A stretch of DNA of 64,000 nt from Streptomyces sp. CB03234 (GTDB lineage: Bacteria; Actinomycetota; Actinomycetes; Streptomycetales; Streptomycetaceae), in the NCBI RefSeq assembly GCF_001905885.1, contig NZ_LIYH01000001.1:560169-624168 (forward strand), given 5' to 3'. Of the stretch, positions 9,910 to 17,529 are shown piece after piece. Positions within the stretch are counted from its first letter, which is position 1; the number at the start of each line of letters is the position of its first letter. The notes beneath the pieces were generated by a model. The model did no database searches. It had not been told where the DNA came from and was given only the letters and a program-made list of their open reading frames with translations. The translations under genes were made by a program, and so were the position numbers.

Positions 9910-9972
9910 CGGTGAGCCGATACGGGTGTGGCTGGAGCGACGATCCCCCCGGCTCCCGGCCAGACAGGGCAA

Positions 9973-10380
9973 CACCCGGGCCCAGCCCCGCACCCACCCC
10001 AGCCACCTGCCTGAACCCCAGCCCCTCACCCGGCCGCAGTCGCCGAGCCGACCCCGGATGCCCCATCGCACTGGGGCGCACCCACCACTCACCGGAGCTA
10101 GGTCTTGTACCCCGGCCGACAGACGGCGGCCAGCCGCTTAGCCAAGCGCCACCGCCCCATTCCTCTGCCGCGCCTGCCCCGGCCGGGCCGCCTCGGCAAC
10201 GAGCGCCCGGAATGAGGCTGGCCCCCCGGGATGCCTGCTTCCCGGGGCCGCCCTCCGAGAGAAAACGCGCGGGCGGAGGCGGCCTGTCAAGGGTGGGCGA
10301 AGCCCATCGGCGAAGCCGACGCGAAGCGCCCTTGACAGGGCGCCGGAGCCCGCGACTCTCGGAAGGGAGGGCGGCCCGGA
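9973..10380 (-). repeat. Right arm of ~410-bp imperfect inverted repeat
   Basis: Inverse counterpart of 8961-9373. On the + strand it contains a hairpin with base CTGTCAAGGG (10284-10293) and CCCTTGACAG (10329-10338), equivalent to the TCAAGGG hairpin of the left arm. It ends 37 bases before the DUF397 gene stop, so this hairpin may also end transcription of that gene. Confidence 0.8.
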
Positions 10381-10416
10381 ACGGCAACCATGACCAGACG
10401 GCCCGCCCCGAGGGCC

Positions 10417-10689
10417 TTAGTGAGCCAGGCTCCCGACGAACGTCCGCCAGGCCGGGGCGGTGACGACGAGCACCGGGCCGGCGGGGTTCTTGCTGTCCCG
10501 GACGGGCACGACGCCGGGGGCGTTGTCGAGGACCTCGACGCAGTCGCCGCCCTCGCCGTTGCTGTACGTGCTCTTCCGCCAGGGGGCGGCGCCGGGGAAG
10601 TCGTACGCCACTTCCACGCAGTTGCCGCCTTCGCCATTGCTGTAGGTGCTCTTGCGCCAGCGGGCGGTGCTCAGGTCGTAGTCGCGCAT
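10417..10689 (-). CDS. DUF397 protein with internal duplication
   Basis: A 90-residue protein with two nearly identical DUF397 repeats: WRKSTYSNGEGGNCVEVA near residue 11 and WRKSTYSNGEGGDCVEVL near 37. The usual tail VPVRDSKNPAGPVLVVTAPA follows. DUF397 proteins in Streptomyces are partners of Scr1/WhiJ-type helix-turn-helix regulators and affect development or antibiotic production; the molecular action is unclear. Its start lies inside the end of the regulator gene (19-base overlap), implying translational coupling. Confidence 0.92.
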   Translation of the reverse strand: MRDYDLSTARWRKSTYSNGEGGNCVEVAYDFPGAAPWRKSTYSNGEGGDCVEVLDNAPGVVPVRDSKNPAGPVLVVTAPAWRTFVGSLAH

Positions 10690-11510
10690 CGTCTGTAGTC
10701 CTCAGCCGCCGACTCGATCAGGGCCAGGGACGCCTCCGGCGACGACGCGGCGACCCTGACCAGATCGTAGGCCCGCTGCACCCGCTTCACCACCGCCGGA
10801 TCGTCCAGCAAGGTCCCCGAAAACGCCGTCTCCGTATAGGCGGTTGGCGGTGCGTCCTCGAACTCCATGAGCCGCAACGACCCGTCCATGGACGCGTGCG
10901 CCCCCGCCGCGTACGGGATCACCGTCACCAGCACCTCCCGACCCCGCGCCAGTCTCGCCACGTGCTCCAGCTGCGCCGCCATCACGGCCGGGCCGCCCAC
11001 CGGGACCCGCAGCACGTTCTCGTGCAGGGTCACCCAATACTCGGGCCTTGTAGCGTCCGCCAGGATCCGCGACCGATCCAGCCGGGCGGTGACCTTCTCG
11101 TCCACGTACTCCTCGGAGACGAACGGGTTGGCGGCCACGGTGATCGCCCGCGCGTACTCGGAGGTCTGGAGCAGGCCGGGTACGACCGTCGGGGCGAACT
11201 CGCAGATCTTCGTCGCCAGCCCCTCCAGCTCCGCCACCGCCCGGAAATACTCCGCATACGGCGACGCGTTGATGAGCTTGCGGCACATCCGCTCGAAAAA
11301 ACCATCGGTTTGTAGGACCTCGTCGATCCTCGCCGCCACGTCCAACTGCGGCTTCCTAATCCCCTGTTCGAATTGGCCGATGTACCCGCCCGATACGAAG
11401 ACCCGCCGCCCCAGTTCCTGCTGGGTCATATTCGCGGCCTCGCGCCGCTTCTTGAGCTCCATGCCGTAGAACTCCCAGGCGGCCTGCCTGGACGAGCTTG
11501 CGTTGGCCAT
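10671..11510 (-). CDS. Scr1/WhiJ-type XRE regulator (HTH + DUF5753)
   Basis: DNA-binding protein of 279 residues. The N-terminal Cro/CI helix-turn-helix spans about 16-70 (LKKRREAANMTQQELGRRVF, then VSGGYIGQFEQGIRKPQLD). The rest is the DUF5753 domain with EFAPTVVPGLLQTSEYARA, TVIPYAAGAHASMDGSLRLM and a C-terminal YDLVRVAASSPEASLALIES. Such regulators work with the DUF397 protein encoded directly downstream. The ATG at 11510 opens the MANASSSRQAAWEFYG N-terminus. A gene pair runs divergently from 11604, so the 93-base gap probably holds promoters for both. Confidence 0.93.
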   Translation of the reverse strand: MANASSSRQAAWEFYGMELKKRREAANMTQQELGRRVFVSGGYIGQFEQGIRKPQLDVAARIDEVLQTDGFFERMCRKLINASPYAEYFRAVAELEGLATKICEFAPTVVPGLLQTSEYARAITVAANPFVSEEYVDEKVTARLDRSRILADATRPEYWVTLHENVLRVPVGGPAVMAAQLEHVARLARGREVLVTVIPYAAGAHASMDGSLRLMEFEDAPPTAYTETAFSGTLLDDPAVVKRVQRAYDLVRVAASSPEASLALIESAAEDYRRCATTT

Positions 11511-11603
11511 GGCTTAACACCCCTGTCCTGCCACGCAGTTGTAGCGCTGTCGCACCTGCCAATGCTAGGGGTGCGGGTCCATCCTGGGGGCAGTAAGCGG
11601 GAA

Positions 11604-11861
11604 ATGGATTCGGAAAGGGCGGCGTTGGTGAAGGAAGAAACCGAGCGACAGCAGATGGGGACCGTAGAGGACGCGAAGGAGGCCGTGGCGGAATTGCGTG
11701 CGGCGCTGGAAAGGGCGGGAATCAGGCTGCCCTCGCTGGGGCTGGACCCCGTCACGTGGGCCGCCGAGCCCCCTCGGCCGCTCGTCGAACTGGGACGTTG
11801 CACGGTGGAGACGGCGCGCCGGCTGGCCGCCGCTCTGCCGGGGGAAGGTGGACGAGGATGA
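11604..11861 (+). CDS. Small conserved-looking Streptomyces protein, function unknown
   Basis: An 85-residue protein: a charged helical start (ERAALVKEETERQQMGTVED, then AKEAVAELRAALERAGI), then LPSLGLDPVTWAAEPPRPLV and a second helix ELGRCTVETARRLAAALPG. I recall similar small proteins beside Scr1/DUF397 loci, but know of no function. ATG 11604 follows GCGGGAA. Its stop overlaps the next gene's start (ATGA), so the two are coupled and make an operon divergent from the regulator. Confidence 0.75.
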   Translation: MDSERAALVKEETERQQMGTVEDAKEAVAELRAALERAGIRLPSLGLDPVTWAAEPPRPLVELGRCTVETARRLAAALPGEGGRG

Positions 11862-12073
11862 GCCTGCCGGTCGGGTCGTACGTCGTCGATGTCCGTAACG
11901 GGCGCGTGGGCCGCGTGATGGGGCACGTGGGGCCGTACGTACAGCTGAGACCCATCGGCGGGGGGCGGGAGTGGGACTGCCCGCCGGAGGGGCTGCGGCC
12001 GGCGACGGACGCGGAGCGGATCAGCGCGGCGACGGCGTACGTGAACGCGCGGAGCCGGGGCGAGGTGCCGTGA
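11858..12073 (+). CDS. Small beta-rich protein coupled to the preceding gene
   Basis: A 71-residue protein: a compact, mostly beta N-terminal part (SLPVGSYVVDVRNGRVGRVM, then GHVGPYVQLRPIGGGREWDC) reminiscent of an SH3-like barrel, then PPEGLRPATDAERISAATAY and a basic tail. It overlaps the upstream stop codon by four bases and has GACGAGG before the ATG. No function is known to me; its place beside the Scr1/DUF397 pair is the only clue. It converges on the RelE-like gene with two bases between stops. Confidence 0.72.
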   Translation: MSLPVGSYVVDVRNGRVGRVMGHVGPYVQLRPIGGGREWDCPPEGLRPATDAERISAATAYVNARSRGEVP

Positions 12074-12075
12074 TG

Positions 12076-12336
12076 TCACCCGTACCAGGTGATGTTGCAT
12101 ACGTAGACACACGCGTGCCGGGGGACGGCGAGAAAACTGATGAATCCCCGTCCACTGAGGATGTCGAATTCTCGCAGGCCACCCTCGCGATCGATCGGGC
12201 GACCGACCCTGGTCGCCTCGTCCCCGAGCGCGGCGAGTTCCGTGGCGAGGCGCTCCGCCTCCGCCACCACGCCGGGCGGCAGGCCGTCGGTGAGGTATTC
12301 CTGGCTCGGGTTGTAGTCCCAGGTCCAATCGGTCAC
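12076..12336 (-). CDS. RelE/ParE-like candidate toxin
   Basis: An 86-residue protein starting MTDWTWDYNPSQEYLTDGLP. It has one amphipathic helix (VVAEAERLATELAALG), then GGLREFDILSGRGFISFLAV and a final strand HACVYVCNITWYG. The helix followed by three or four strands with the pattern LREFDI..GRGFISFLA....VYVCNI fits the RelE/ParE fold, although the basic catalytic residues of RelE are not obvious. Its GTG start overlaps the stop of the upstream gene (GTGA), as is common for a toxin following its antitoxin. Assignment is by fold pattern and gene order, not by a close match. Confidence 0.55.
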   Translation of the reverse strand: MTDWTWDYNPSQEYLTDGLPPGVVAEAERLATELAALGDEATRVGRPIDREGGLREFDILSGRGFISFLAVPRHACVYVCNITWYG

Positions 12337-12842
12337 AGCCCGGCCTCTGCGGCCGCCGCTTCGTGAATGCTGCGGATCTCTGAGATGGCTTCGGTGGGAT
12401 CGTGATCGCCCGCGTCGACGATCCGCTCCAGTTCACGCAGGCGGGCGGCTCGCTCGGGATAGCGCTCGATGGCGACGAACACCGCCCACGAATGGACAAA
12501 CGCACGCAGGGGTGCGAGGCTCCCCGCCTGCTGGGCGTTGGTGGTCGCCTCGAACAGGTGTCGGGTGAGCGCGGGGATCCGGCTGGGGGCGATACGGGCG
12601 ACCGCCGCCCGCAGACCATCGGGAGTCAGTTCGGGCATGGGGATCAGCGGGCCGTAGGGGCCGTCGGGCGGGGCACTCACAGGGGCCTCCGGTACGGGTG
12701 TGTCCGAGGGTTCGTACGCTACCGGCCCATCGGCCTTCAGGAACGGCGGTGTGACGCCCAGGGCCATGACGGAGTCGACCCAAGCCTGTGCCTCCGCCGT
12801 TGGCGTGCCGAGGACCGCCAGGACCTCATCGGCCGCTGCCAC
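12333..12842 (-). CDS. DUF6247-like protein, candidate antitoxin
   Basis: Reads as 169 residues from GTG 12842. The C-terminal 100 residues (MPELTPDGLRAAVARIAPSR, FEATTNAQQAGSLAPLRAFV, WAVFVAIERYPERAARLREL) resemble the DUF6247 proteins of Streptomyces. The N-terminal 65 residues are Pro-rich and may be a separate segment, or the start may lie further in. GGAAGG is only one base from the GTG. It is translationally coupled to the RelE-like gene, giving antitoxin-then-toxin order; an antitoxin role is inferred from that alone. Confidence 0.6.
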   Translation of the reverse strand: MAAADEVLAVLGTPTAEAQAWVDSVMALGVTPPFLKADGPVAYEPSDTPVPEAPVSAPPDGPYGPLIPMPELTPDGLRAAVARIAPSRIPALTRHLFEATTNAQQAGSLAPLRAFVHSWAVFVAIERYPERAARLRELERIVDAGDHDPTEAISEIRSIHEAAAAEAGL

Positions 12843-13007
12843 ACCTTCCGCGATCTACACCGCTCGCACATCGAGACTCATGCGCACAGCGTTGCCGGCC
12901 CCACCCCTGTCGCAGGGGCAAGCCCTGCCACGTCACCGGCACGAGTGACCGGACCCGGATCTCCGGGCCGGGCCCGCACCGCCTCCCCCGTACGGGACAA
13001 TGGCCCC

Positions 13008-13754
13008 ATGACCCTGTTCCGCGACGACGGCATCGTGCTGCGCACCCAGAAGCTGGGTGAGGCGGACCGCATCATCACGATCCTCACGCGCGGGCACGGG
13101 CGCGTGCGGGCCGTCGCGCGGGGCGTCAGGCGCACCAAGTCGAAGTTCGGGGCGCGGCTGGAGCCGTTCTCCCACGTGGACGTGCAGTTCTTCGCGCGGG
13201 GCTCCGAGCTGGTGGGGCGCGGGCTGCCGCTGTGTACGCAGAGCGAGACGATCGCCCCGTACGGGAGCGGGATCGTCACCGACTACGCGCGGTACACCGC
13301 CGGGACGGCCATGCTGGAGACCGCCGAGCGGTTCACGGACCACGAGGGCGAGCCGGCCGTGCAGCAGTACCTGCTGCTCATCGGGGCGCTTCGGACCCTG
13401 TCGCGCGGGGAGCACGCCCCGAACCTGATCCTGGACGCGTTCCTGCTCCGCTCCCTGGCCGTGAACGGTTACGCGCCGTCCTTCGACGACTGCGCGCGGT
13501 GCGGGATCCACGGGCCGAACCGGTTCTTCTCCGTGGCGGCGGGCGGGGTCGTCTGCGGCGACTGCCGGGTGCCGGGGAGCGTCGTACCCTCTGCGGAGGC
13601 CGTCGGTCTGCTCAGCGCGCTGCTGACCGGCGACTGGGAGACGGCGGACGCGTGCGAGCCGCGCCACGTCAGGGAGGGGAGCGGACTGGTGTCCGCGTAT
13701 CTGCACTGGCATCTGGAGCGAGGGCTGCGCTCCCTCCGGTACGTCGAGAAGTAG
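13008..13754 (+). CDS. recO: DNA repair protein RecO
   Basis: Recombination mediator of 248 residues that helps RecR load RecA onto SSB-coated single strands. The N-terminal OB fold is MTLFRDDGIVLRTQKLGEAD followed by RIITILTRGHGRVRAVARGV. The middle is helical (FLLRSLAVNGYAP), and a four-Cys zinc site is formed by CARC near 164 and CGDC about 20 residues later. Length and start match the family. It is followed at 24 bases by uppS, the usual order in actinobacteria. Confidence 0.96.
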   Translation: MTLFRDDGIVLRTQKLGEADRIITILTRGHGRVRAVARGVRRTKSKFGARLEPFSHVDVQFFARGSELVGRGLPLCTQSETIAPYGSGIVTDYARYTAGTAMLETAERFTDHEGEPAVQQYLLLIGALRTLSRGEHAPNLILDAFLLRSLAVNGYAPSFDDCARCGIHGPNRFFSVAAGGVVCGDCRVPGSVVPSAEAVGLLSALLTGDWETADACEPRHVREGSGLVSAYLHWHLERGLRSLRYVEK

Positions 13755-13778
13755 AAGCTGAAGCAGATTGAGGAGAGT

Positions 13779-14663
13779 GTGAGCCGCATGGCACGACGCG
13801 GATTCCTGGGCCGGTCCCGCCGCGACTACAAGGACGTCGAGCCGCACCCGTCCGGCGCGCGACCGCCGAAGATCCCGGGCGAGCTGGTGCCGAACCATGT
13901 GGCGATCGTCATGGACGGCAACGGCCGCTGGGCGAAGGACCGGGGCCTGCCGCGTACCGAGGGGCACAAGGTCGGTGCCGAGCGCGTCCTGGACGTGTTG
14001 CAGGGCGGCATCGAGATGGGCGTCGGGGCCATCTCCCTGTACGCCTTCTCCACCGAGAACTGGAAGCGCTCGCCCGACGAGGTGCGCTTCCTGATGAACT
14101 TCAACCGCGACTTCATCCGCAAGACCCGCGACCAGCTCGACGAGCTCGGCATCCGGGTGCGCTGGGTGGGCCGGATGCCGAAGCTGTGGAAGTCGGTGGC
14201 CAAGGAGCTCCAGATCGCCCAGGAGCAGACCAAGGACAACGACCGGCTGACGCTGTACTTCTGCATGAACTACGGCGGGCGTGCGGAGCTGGCGGACGCG
14301 ATGCAGAAAATCGCCGAGGACGTGAAGGCGGGCAAGCTCGACCCGTCGAAGGTCGGCGAGAAGACGATCCAGAAGTACCTGTACTACCCGGACATGCCGG
14401 ATGTGGACCTGTTCCTGCGGCCCAGCGGTGAGCAGCGCACGTCCAACTACCTGATCTGGCAGAGCGCGTACGCCGAGATGGTCTTCCAGGACGTGCTGTG
14501 GCCCGACTTCGACCGCCGTGACCTGTGGCGGGCGTGCCTGGAGTTCGCGCAGCGCGACCGGCGCTTCGGCGGGGCGATCCCGAACGAGGAACTGCTGGCC
14601 ATGCAGGGCCGCCCGGAGGGCGAGCAGGCTGCGGAGGAGGCCGCCGAGGGGTCGGCTGTCTGA
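13779..14663 (+). CDS. uppS: Isoprenyl (undecaprenyl/polyprenyl) diphosphate synthase
   Basis: Cis-prenyltransferase of 294 residues making the polyprenyl carrier for cell-wall synthesis. [20 protein letters not shown] near residue 42 holds the catalytic Asp and diphosphate-binding Arg, followed by [23 protein letters not shown] and the C-terminal [19 protein letters not shown]. The basic N-terminal extension before PNHVAIV and the Glu-rich tail are normal for Streptomyces. GTG 13779 has AGGAG only three bases before it; ATG 13788 (12-base spacing) is equally possible. Confidence 0.95.
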   Translation: MSRMARRGFLGRSRRDYKDVEPHPSGARPPKIPGELVPNHVAIVMDGNGRWAKDRGLPRTEGHKVGAERVLDVLQGGIEMGVGAISLYAFSTENWKRSPDEVRFLMNFNRDFIRKTRDQLDELGIRVRWVGRMPKLWKSVAKELQIAQEQTKDNDRLTLYFCMNYGGRAELADAMQKIAEDVKAGKLDPSKVGEKTIQKYLYYPDMPDVDLFLRPSGEQRTSNYLIWQSAYAEMVFQDVLWPDFDRRDLWRACLEFAQRDRRFGGAIPNEELLAMQGRPEGEQAAEEAAEGSAV

Positions 14664-14711
14664 CCCGGCCGCTACGATCACGGGCCGTCTCACCTACGAC
14701 TGGGAGGGCTC

Positions 14712-15257
14712 GTGACCGAAGAGCGGTCCACAACGACGCGGGACGCCGTGGAGCTGACGTATCTGCCCGTCCTCGCCGACGCTGTGGGGGCGATCCGCGC
14801 CCGGGCGAAGGCCACCCCGGCGGGGCGGTTGCAGAACGGGCTCGTGCTGGTGTGCGGGCTCCCCATACTGGGTGCCCTCGTCCTGAACTTCACCAGCCCG
14901 AAGGGACCGAGCCCCGGCGGGGTGGCGTTCTGCGTCGCGGCCCTGGTCCTGGTCATCGGCCTGTACGTGCTGGTGCCCGGGCTCCAGGGGCAGCAGGTGC
15001 ACCGAATGTACGCCACGCAGGGCGAGTTCCGGGTCGTGGTGGACGACGACGGCGTACGGCAGTTCTCGCGGGACCTGGACATGACGTACCGCTGGGGCGC
15101 GCTGCCCCGGTACACCGAGACCGGCGAGCTGTTCGTGCTGCTCACGGGCGACCGGCACGGGGTGGGCATGGCCATCCTCCCCAAGCGGGCCATCGCCGAT
15201 CCGGCGGGCGTCGACCGGCTGCGGGCGATCCTGGACGGCAACATCACCCGTATGTGA
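14712..15257 (+). CDS. YcxB-like membrane protein
   Basis: A 181-residue protein. It begins with a soluble stretch (DAVELTYLPVLADAVGAIRA), has two adjacent membrane segments (about 44-62 and 68-90), then a soluble C-terminal domain VVVDDDGVRQFSRDLDMTYR, WGALPRYTETGELFVLLT and AILPKRAIADPAGVDRLRAI. This arrangement is the YcxB-like fold, a PH-like domain on a membrane anchor of unknown function. GTG 14712 has GGGAGG before it. It follows uppS by 48 bases and probably shares its transcript. Confidence 0.8.
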   Translation: MTEERSTTTRDAVELTYLPVLADAVGAIRARAKATPAGRLQNGLVLVCGLPILGALVLNFTSPKGPSPGGVAFCVAALVLVIGLYVLVPGLQGQQVHRMYATQGEFRVVVDDDGVRQFSRDLDMTYRWGALPRYTETGELFVLLTGDRHGVGMAILPKRAIADPAGVDRLRAILDGNITRM

Positions 15258-15273
15258 CGGCGCGCACGTGAAG

Positions 15274-15307
15274 GGGCCCGCACCGGATGTTCGTCCGGTG
15301 CGGGCCC
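15274..15307. terminator. Bidirectional terminator between the YcxB-like gene and zur
   Basis: A perfect 14-bp stem, GGGCCCGCACCGGA and its complement, around a 6-base TGTTCG loop. It sits 16 bases after the YcxB-like stop and 9 bases from the zur stop on the other strand. Confidence 0.93.
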
Positions 15308-15316
15308 TCCGCCGTC

Positions 15317-15730
15317 CTACTTGGCGGCGCACTCCGCGCACGTACCGAAGATCTCCACCGTGTGCGCCACGTTCACGAAGCCGTGTTCGCCCGCGATCGT
15401 CTCGGCCCACTGCTCCACCGCCGGGCCCTCGACCTCCACCGCCTTGCCGCACATGCGGCACACCAGGTGGTGGTGGTGCTCGCCGGACGAGCAGCGGCGG
15501 TAGACCGCCTCGCCGTCGCTGGTGCGCAGCACGTCGACCTCGCCGGCGTCGGCGAGGGACTGCAGGGTGCGGTAGACCGTCGTCAGGCCCACCGAGTCGC
15601 CGCGGTGCTTGAGCATGTCGTGCAGCTCCTGCGCGCTGCGGAACTCGTCCACCTCGTTCAGCGCCGCCGACACGGCAGCTCGCTGCCGGGTCGACCGGCC
15701 GCGCACGCCGGGGGTTCCAGCCATCGCCAC
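15317..15730 (-). CDS. zur: Zinc uptake regulator, Fur family
   Basis: Fur-family repressor of about 137 residues. The winged helix is RQRAAVSAALNEVDEFRSAQ through SVGLTTVYRTLQSLADAGEV. The metal sites are the HHHHLVCRMCGK His-Cys cluster and a C-terminal FGTCAEC pair, the four Cys being the structural zinc site. It lies 69 bases downstream of znuB on the same strand, directly after the zinc importer it should control. GTG 15730 is chosen because GAGGAGG lies five bases upstream; ATG 15757 and ATG 15724 are alternatives. The Zur assignment rests on this neighbourhood and on the box before znuA. Confidence 0.9.
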   Translation of the reverse strand: MAMAGTPGVRGRSTRQRAAVSAALNEVDEFRSAQELHDMLKHRGDSVGLTTVYRTLQSLADAGEVDVLRTSDGEAVYRRCSSGEHHHHLVCRMCGKAVEVEGPAVEQWAETIAGEHGFVNVAHTVEIFGTCAECAAK

Positions 15731-15799
15731 AGGTGCCTCCTCACTCGGCCCGCTCATCCATACGTCGGGCCATTCTGCCAGGCCGCCGCGGCGGTCCCG

Positions 15800-16708
15800 T
15801 CAGAGCTTTCCGGCTGTGACGTCGTCCGCCGGGCCCCGCGGGGTGACCGTGACGTCCACGTCGCAGCCGTCCACGGCCGCCGGCTCGGTGGCCCTGGCGC
15901 GGCGCCGGGCCAGGGGTGTGGCCAGGACGGTCAGCAGTACGAACACCGCGATGGCCAGCAGGACAATCGTCGCGCCCGGCGGCACATCCTGGTAGTAGGA
16001 GGTCGCCGTGCCGGCCAGCGTCACGCCCGTACCGATCAGCACGGCCAGCGTGAACGTCATGCGGAAGCTCCGCGCGAGCTGCTGCGCCGCGGCGACGGGC
16101 ACCACCATCAGGGCGCTGACCAGCAGCAGCCCGACGACCCGCATGGCGACGGTGACGGTGACGGCGGCGGTGACGGCGATCAGCAGGTTCAGCACCCGTA
16201 CGGGCAGGCCGGTGACCCGGGCGAACTCCTCGTCCTGGCTGACGGCGAACAGCTGCCGCCGCAGCCCGAGAGTGACGAGAATCACGAACGCGGCCAGGAT
16301 GCAGATGGCGGTGACGTCCTCCTCCGACACCGTGGACAGGGAGCCGAAGAGGTACGAGTTGAGGTTGGCGTTCGAGCCGGTCGGCGAGAGGTTGATCAGC
16401 ATGACGCCGCCCGCCATGCCGCCGTAGAAGAGCAGCGCGAGCGCGATGTCGCCTCGGGTGCGGCCGTACGCCCGGATCAGCTCCATGGTGATCGCGCCGG
16501 CGATGGAGACGACCGCGGCCATCCACACGGGGTTGGTGGACATCAGGAAGCCCAGGCCTACGCCGGTCATGGCGACGTGGCCGATGCCGTCGCCCATCAG
16601 GGCCTGCCGGCGCTGCACGAGGTAGATGCCGACGGCCGGGGCGGTGATGCCGACGAGGACGGCCGCGAGCAGCGCGCGCTGCATGAAGGCGAGCTGGAGG
16701 ATTTCCAT
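15800..16708 (-). CDS. znuB: Zinc ABC transporter permease
   Basis: ABC-3 family permease of 302 residues with about eight hydrophobic segments, forming the membrane channel of the zinc importer. The start MEILQLAFMQRALLAAVLVG and the QALMGDGIGHVAMTGVGLGF segment are typical of ZnuB/TroC proteins. The tail after the last membrane segment (VDGCDVDVTVTPRGPADDV) is acidic and not conserved as far as I know. It begins one base after the stop of znuC, so the two are coupled. Confidence 0.94.
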   Translation of the reverse strand: MEILQLAFMQRALLAAVLVGITAPAVGIYLVQRRQALMGDGIGHVAMTGVGLGFLMSTNPVWMAAVVSIAGAITMELIRAYGRTRGDIALALLFYGGMAGGVMLINLSPTGSNANLNSYLFGSLSTVSEEDVTAICILAAFVILVTLGLRRQLFAVSQDEEFARVTGLPVRVLNLLIAVTAAVTVTVAMRVVGLLLVSALMVVPVAAAQQLARSFRMTFTLAVLIGTGVTLAGTATSYYQDVPPGATIVLLAIAVFVLLTVLATPLARRRARATEPAAVDGCDVDVTVTPRGPADDVTAGKL

Positions 16709-16709
16709 G

Positions 16710-17501
16710 TCAGGTCAGCAGTCCCGTGCGGAGCGGCTCGTCGGCCGCGTGCGGATGTACGTGGTCGTGGCCGGGGAGGGCGTGCTGGCCGACGGCCTCG
16801 GGCGGCGGTCCGTCGTGGACGACGCAGCCGTCGCGCAGCACGACCGCGCGGTCGATCAGCGGCTCCAGCGGGCCAAGCTCGTGCAGGACGAGCAGTACGG
16901 TCGTTCCGTCGGCGACCTTGGCGCGGAGGGTGGCGGCGAGGATCTCCTGGCTGGCCAGGTCGACGCCCGCCATCGGCTCGTCCATGATCAGCAGATCGGG
17001 GTCGGCGGCGAGGGCCCGGGCGATCAGCACCCGCTGGTGCTGGCCGCCGGACAGGGCGCTCACGGAGTCCTTGGCGCGGTCGGCGAGCCCGACGAGCTCG
17101 ATGGCCCGCTCCACGGCCGCCTTGTCGGCCCGGGAGGGCCACCTCAGCCTCGTACGGGACAGGCGGCCGGAGGAGACGACCTCGCGGACCGTGGCGGGCA
17201 CGCCGCTGGCGGCGGTGGTGCGCTGCGGTACGTAGCCGACGCGCGCCCAGTCGCGGAACCGCCTCAGCTCCGTACCGAACAGGGAGACGGTCCCGCCGGT
17301 GAGCGGGACCTGGCCGATCACGGACCGGACGGCGGTGGACTTGCCGGAGCCGTTGGCGCCGAGCAGCGCGACGACCTCACCGTGGTGCACGGTGAGGTCG
17401 ATGCCACGCAGCACGGGGCGCGAGCCGAGCGAGGCGGTGGCCGAGCGGACGGATATGACCGGCTCGGACCTGGCCGGTATGGCGGGCTCGGTGCTGCTCA
17501 C
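16710..17501 (-). CDS. znuC: Zinc ABC transporter ATPase
   Basis: ATP-binding subunit of 263 residues: Walker A GANGSGKST, Q-loop GYVPQRT, signature LSGGQHQRVLIARAL, Walker B LLIMDEPMAGVD, and H-loop VLHELG. The last 35 residues are unusual, a His-rich tail (GQHALPGHDHVHPHAADEP) that could bind zinc near the permease, perhaps as buffer or sensor (inference). It sits between znuA (28-base gap) and znuB (1-base gap). Confidence 0.95.
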   Translation of the reverse strand: MSSTEPAIPARSEPVISVRSATASLGSRPVLRGIDLTVHHGEVVALLGANGSGKSTAVRSVIGQVPLTGGTVSLFGTELRRFRDWARVGYVPQRTTAASGVPATVREVVSSGRLSRTRLRWPSRADKAAVERAIELVGLADRAKDSVSALSGGQHQRVLIARALAADPDLLIMDEPMAGVDLASQEILAATLRAKVADGTTVLLVLHELGPLEPLIDRAVVLRDGCVVHDGPPPEAVGQHALPGHDHVHPHAADEPLRTGLLT

Positions 17502-17529
17502 GTCGCTGCCTCCGTTGCGTGAGGGTCGT

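Larger units (their letters stand above)
8813..10416. other. 1.6-kb non-coding region built of repeats
   Basis: No open frame here has protein-like composition: all are Gly/Arg/Pro-rich translations of G- or C-runs, and frames are open on both strands. The content is the 16-bp tandem repeat, two arms of a long imperfect inverted repeat, and two copies of a palindromic hairpin unit. It separates the core-like genes on the left from the accessory small-gene patch on the right. Confidence 0.75.

Noticed and set aside
8913..10387. Several 200-300 codon frames in the repeat region
   Set aside because: Frames are open on both strands and rich in Gly, Arg, Pro and Trp. The similarity between them comes from the inverted DNA repeat, not protein conservation.
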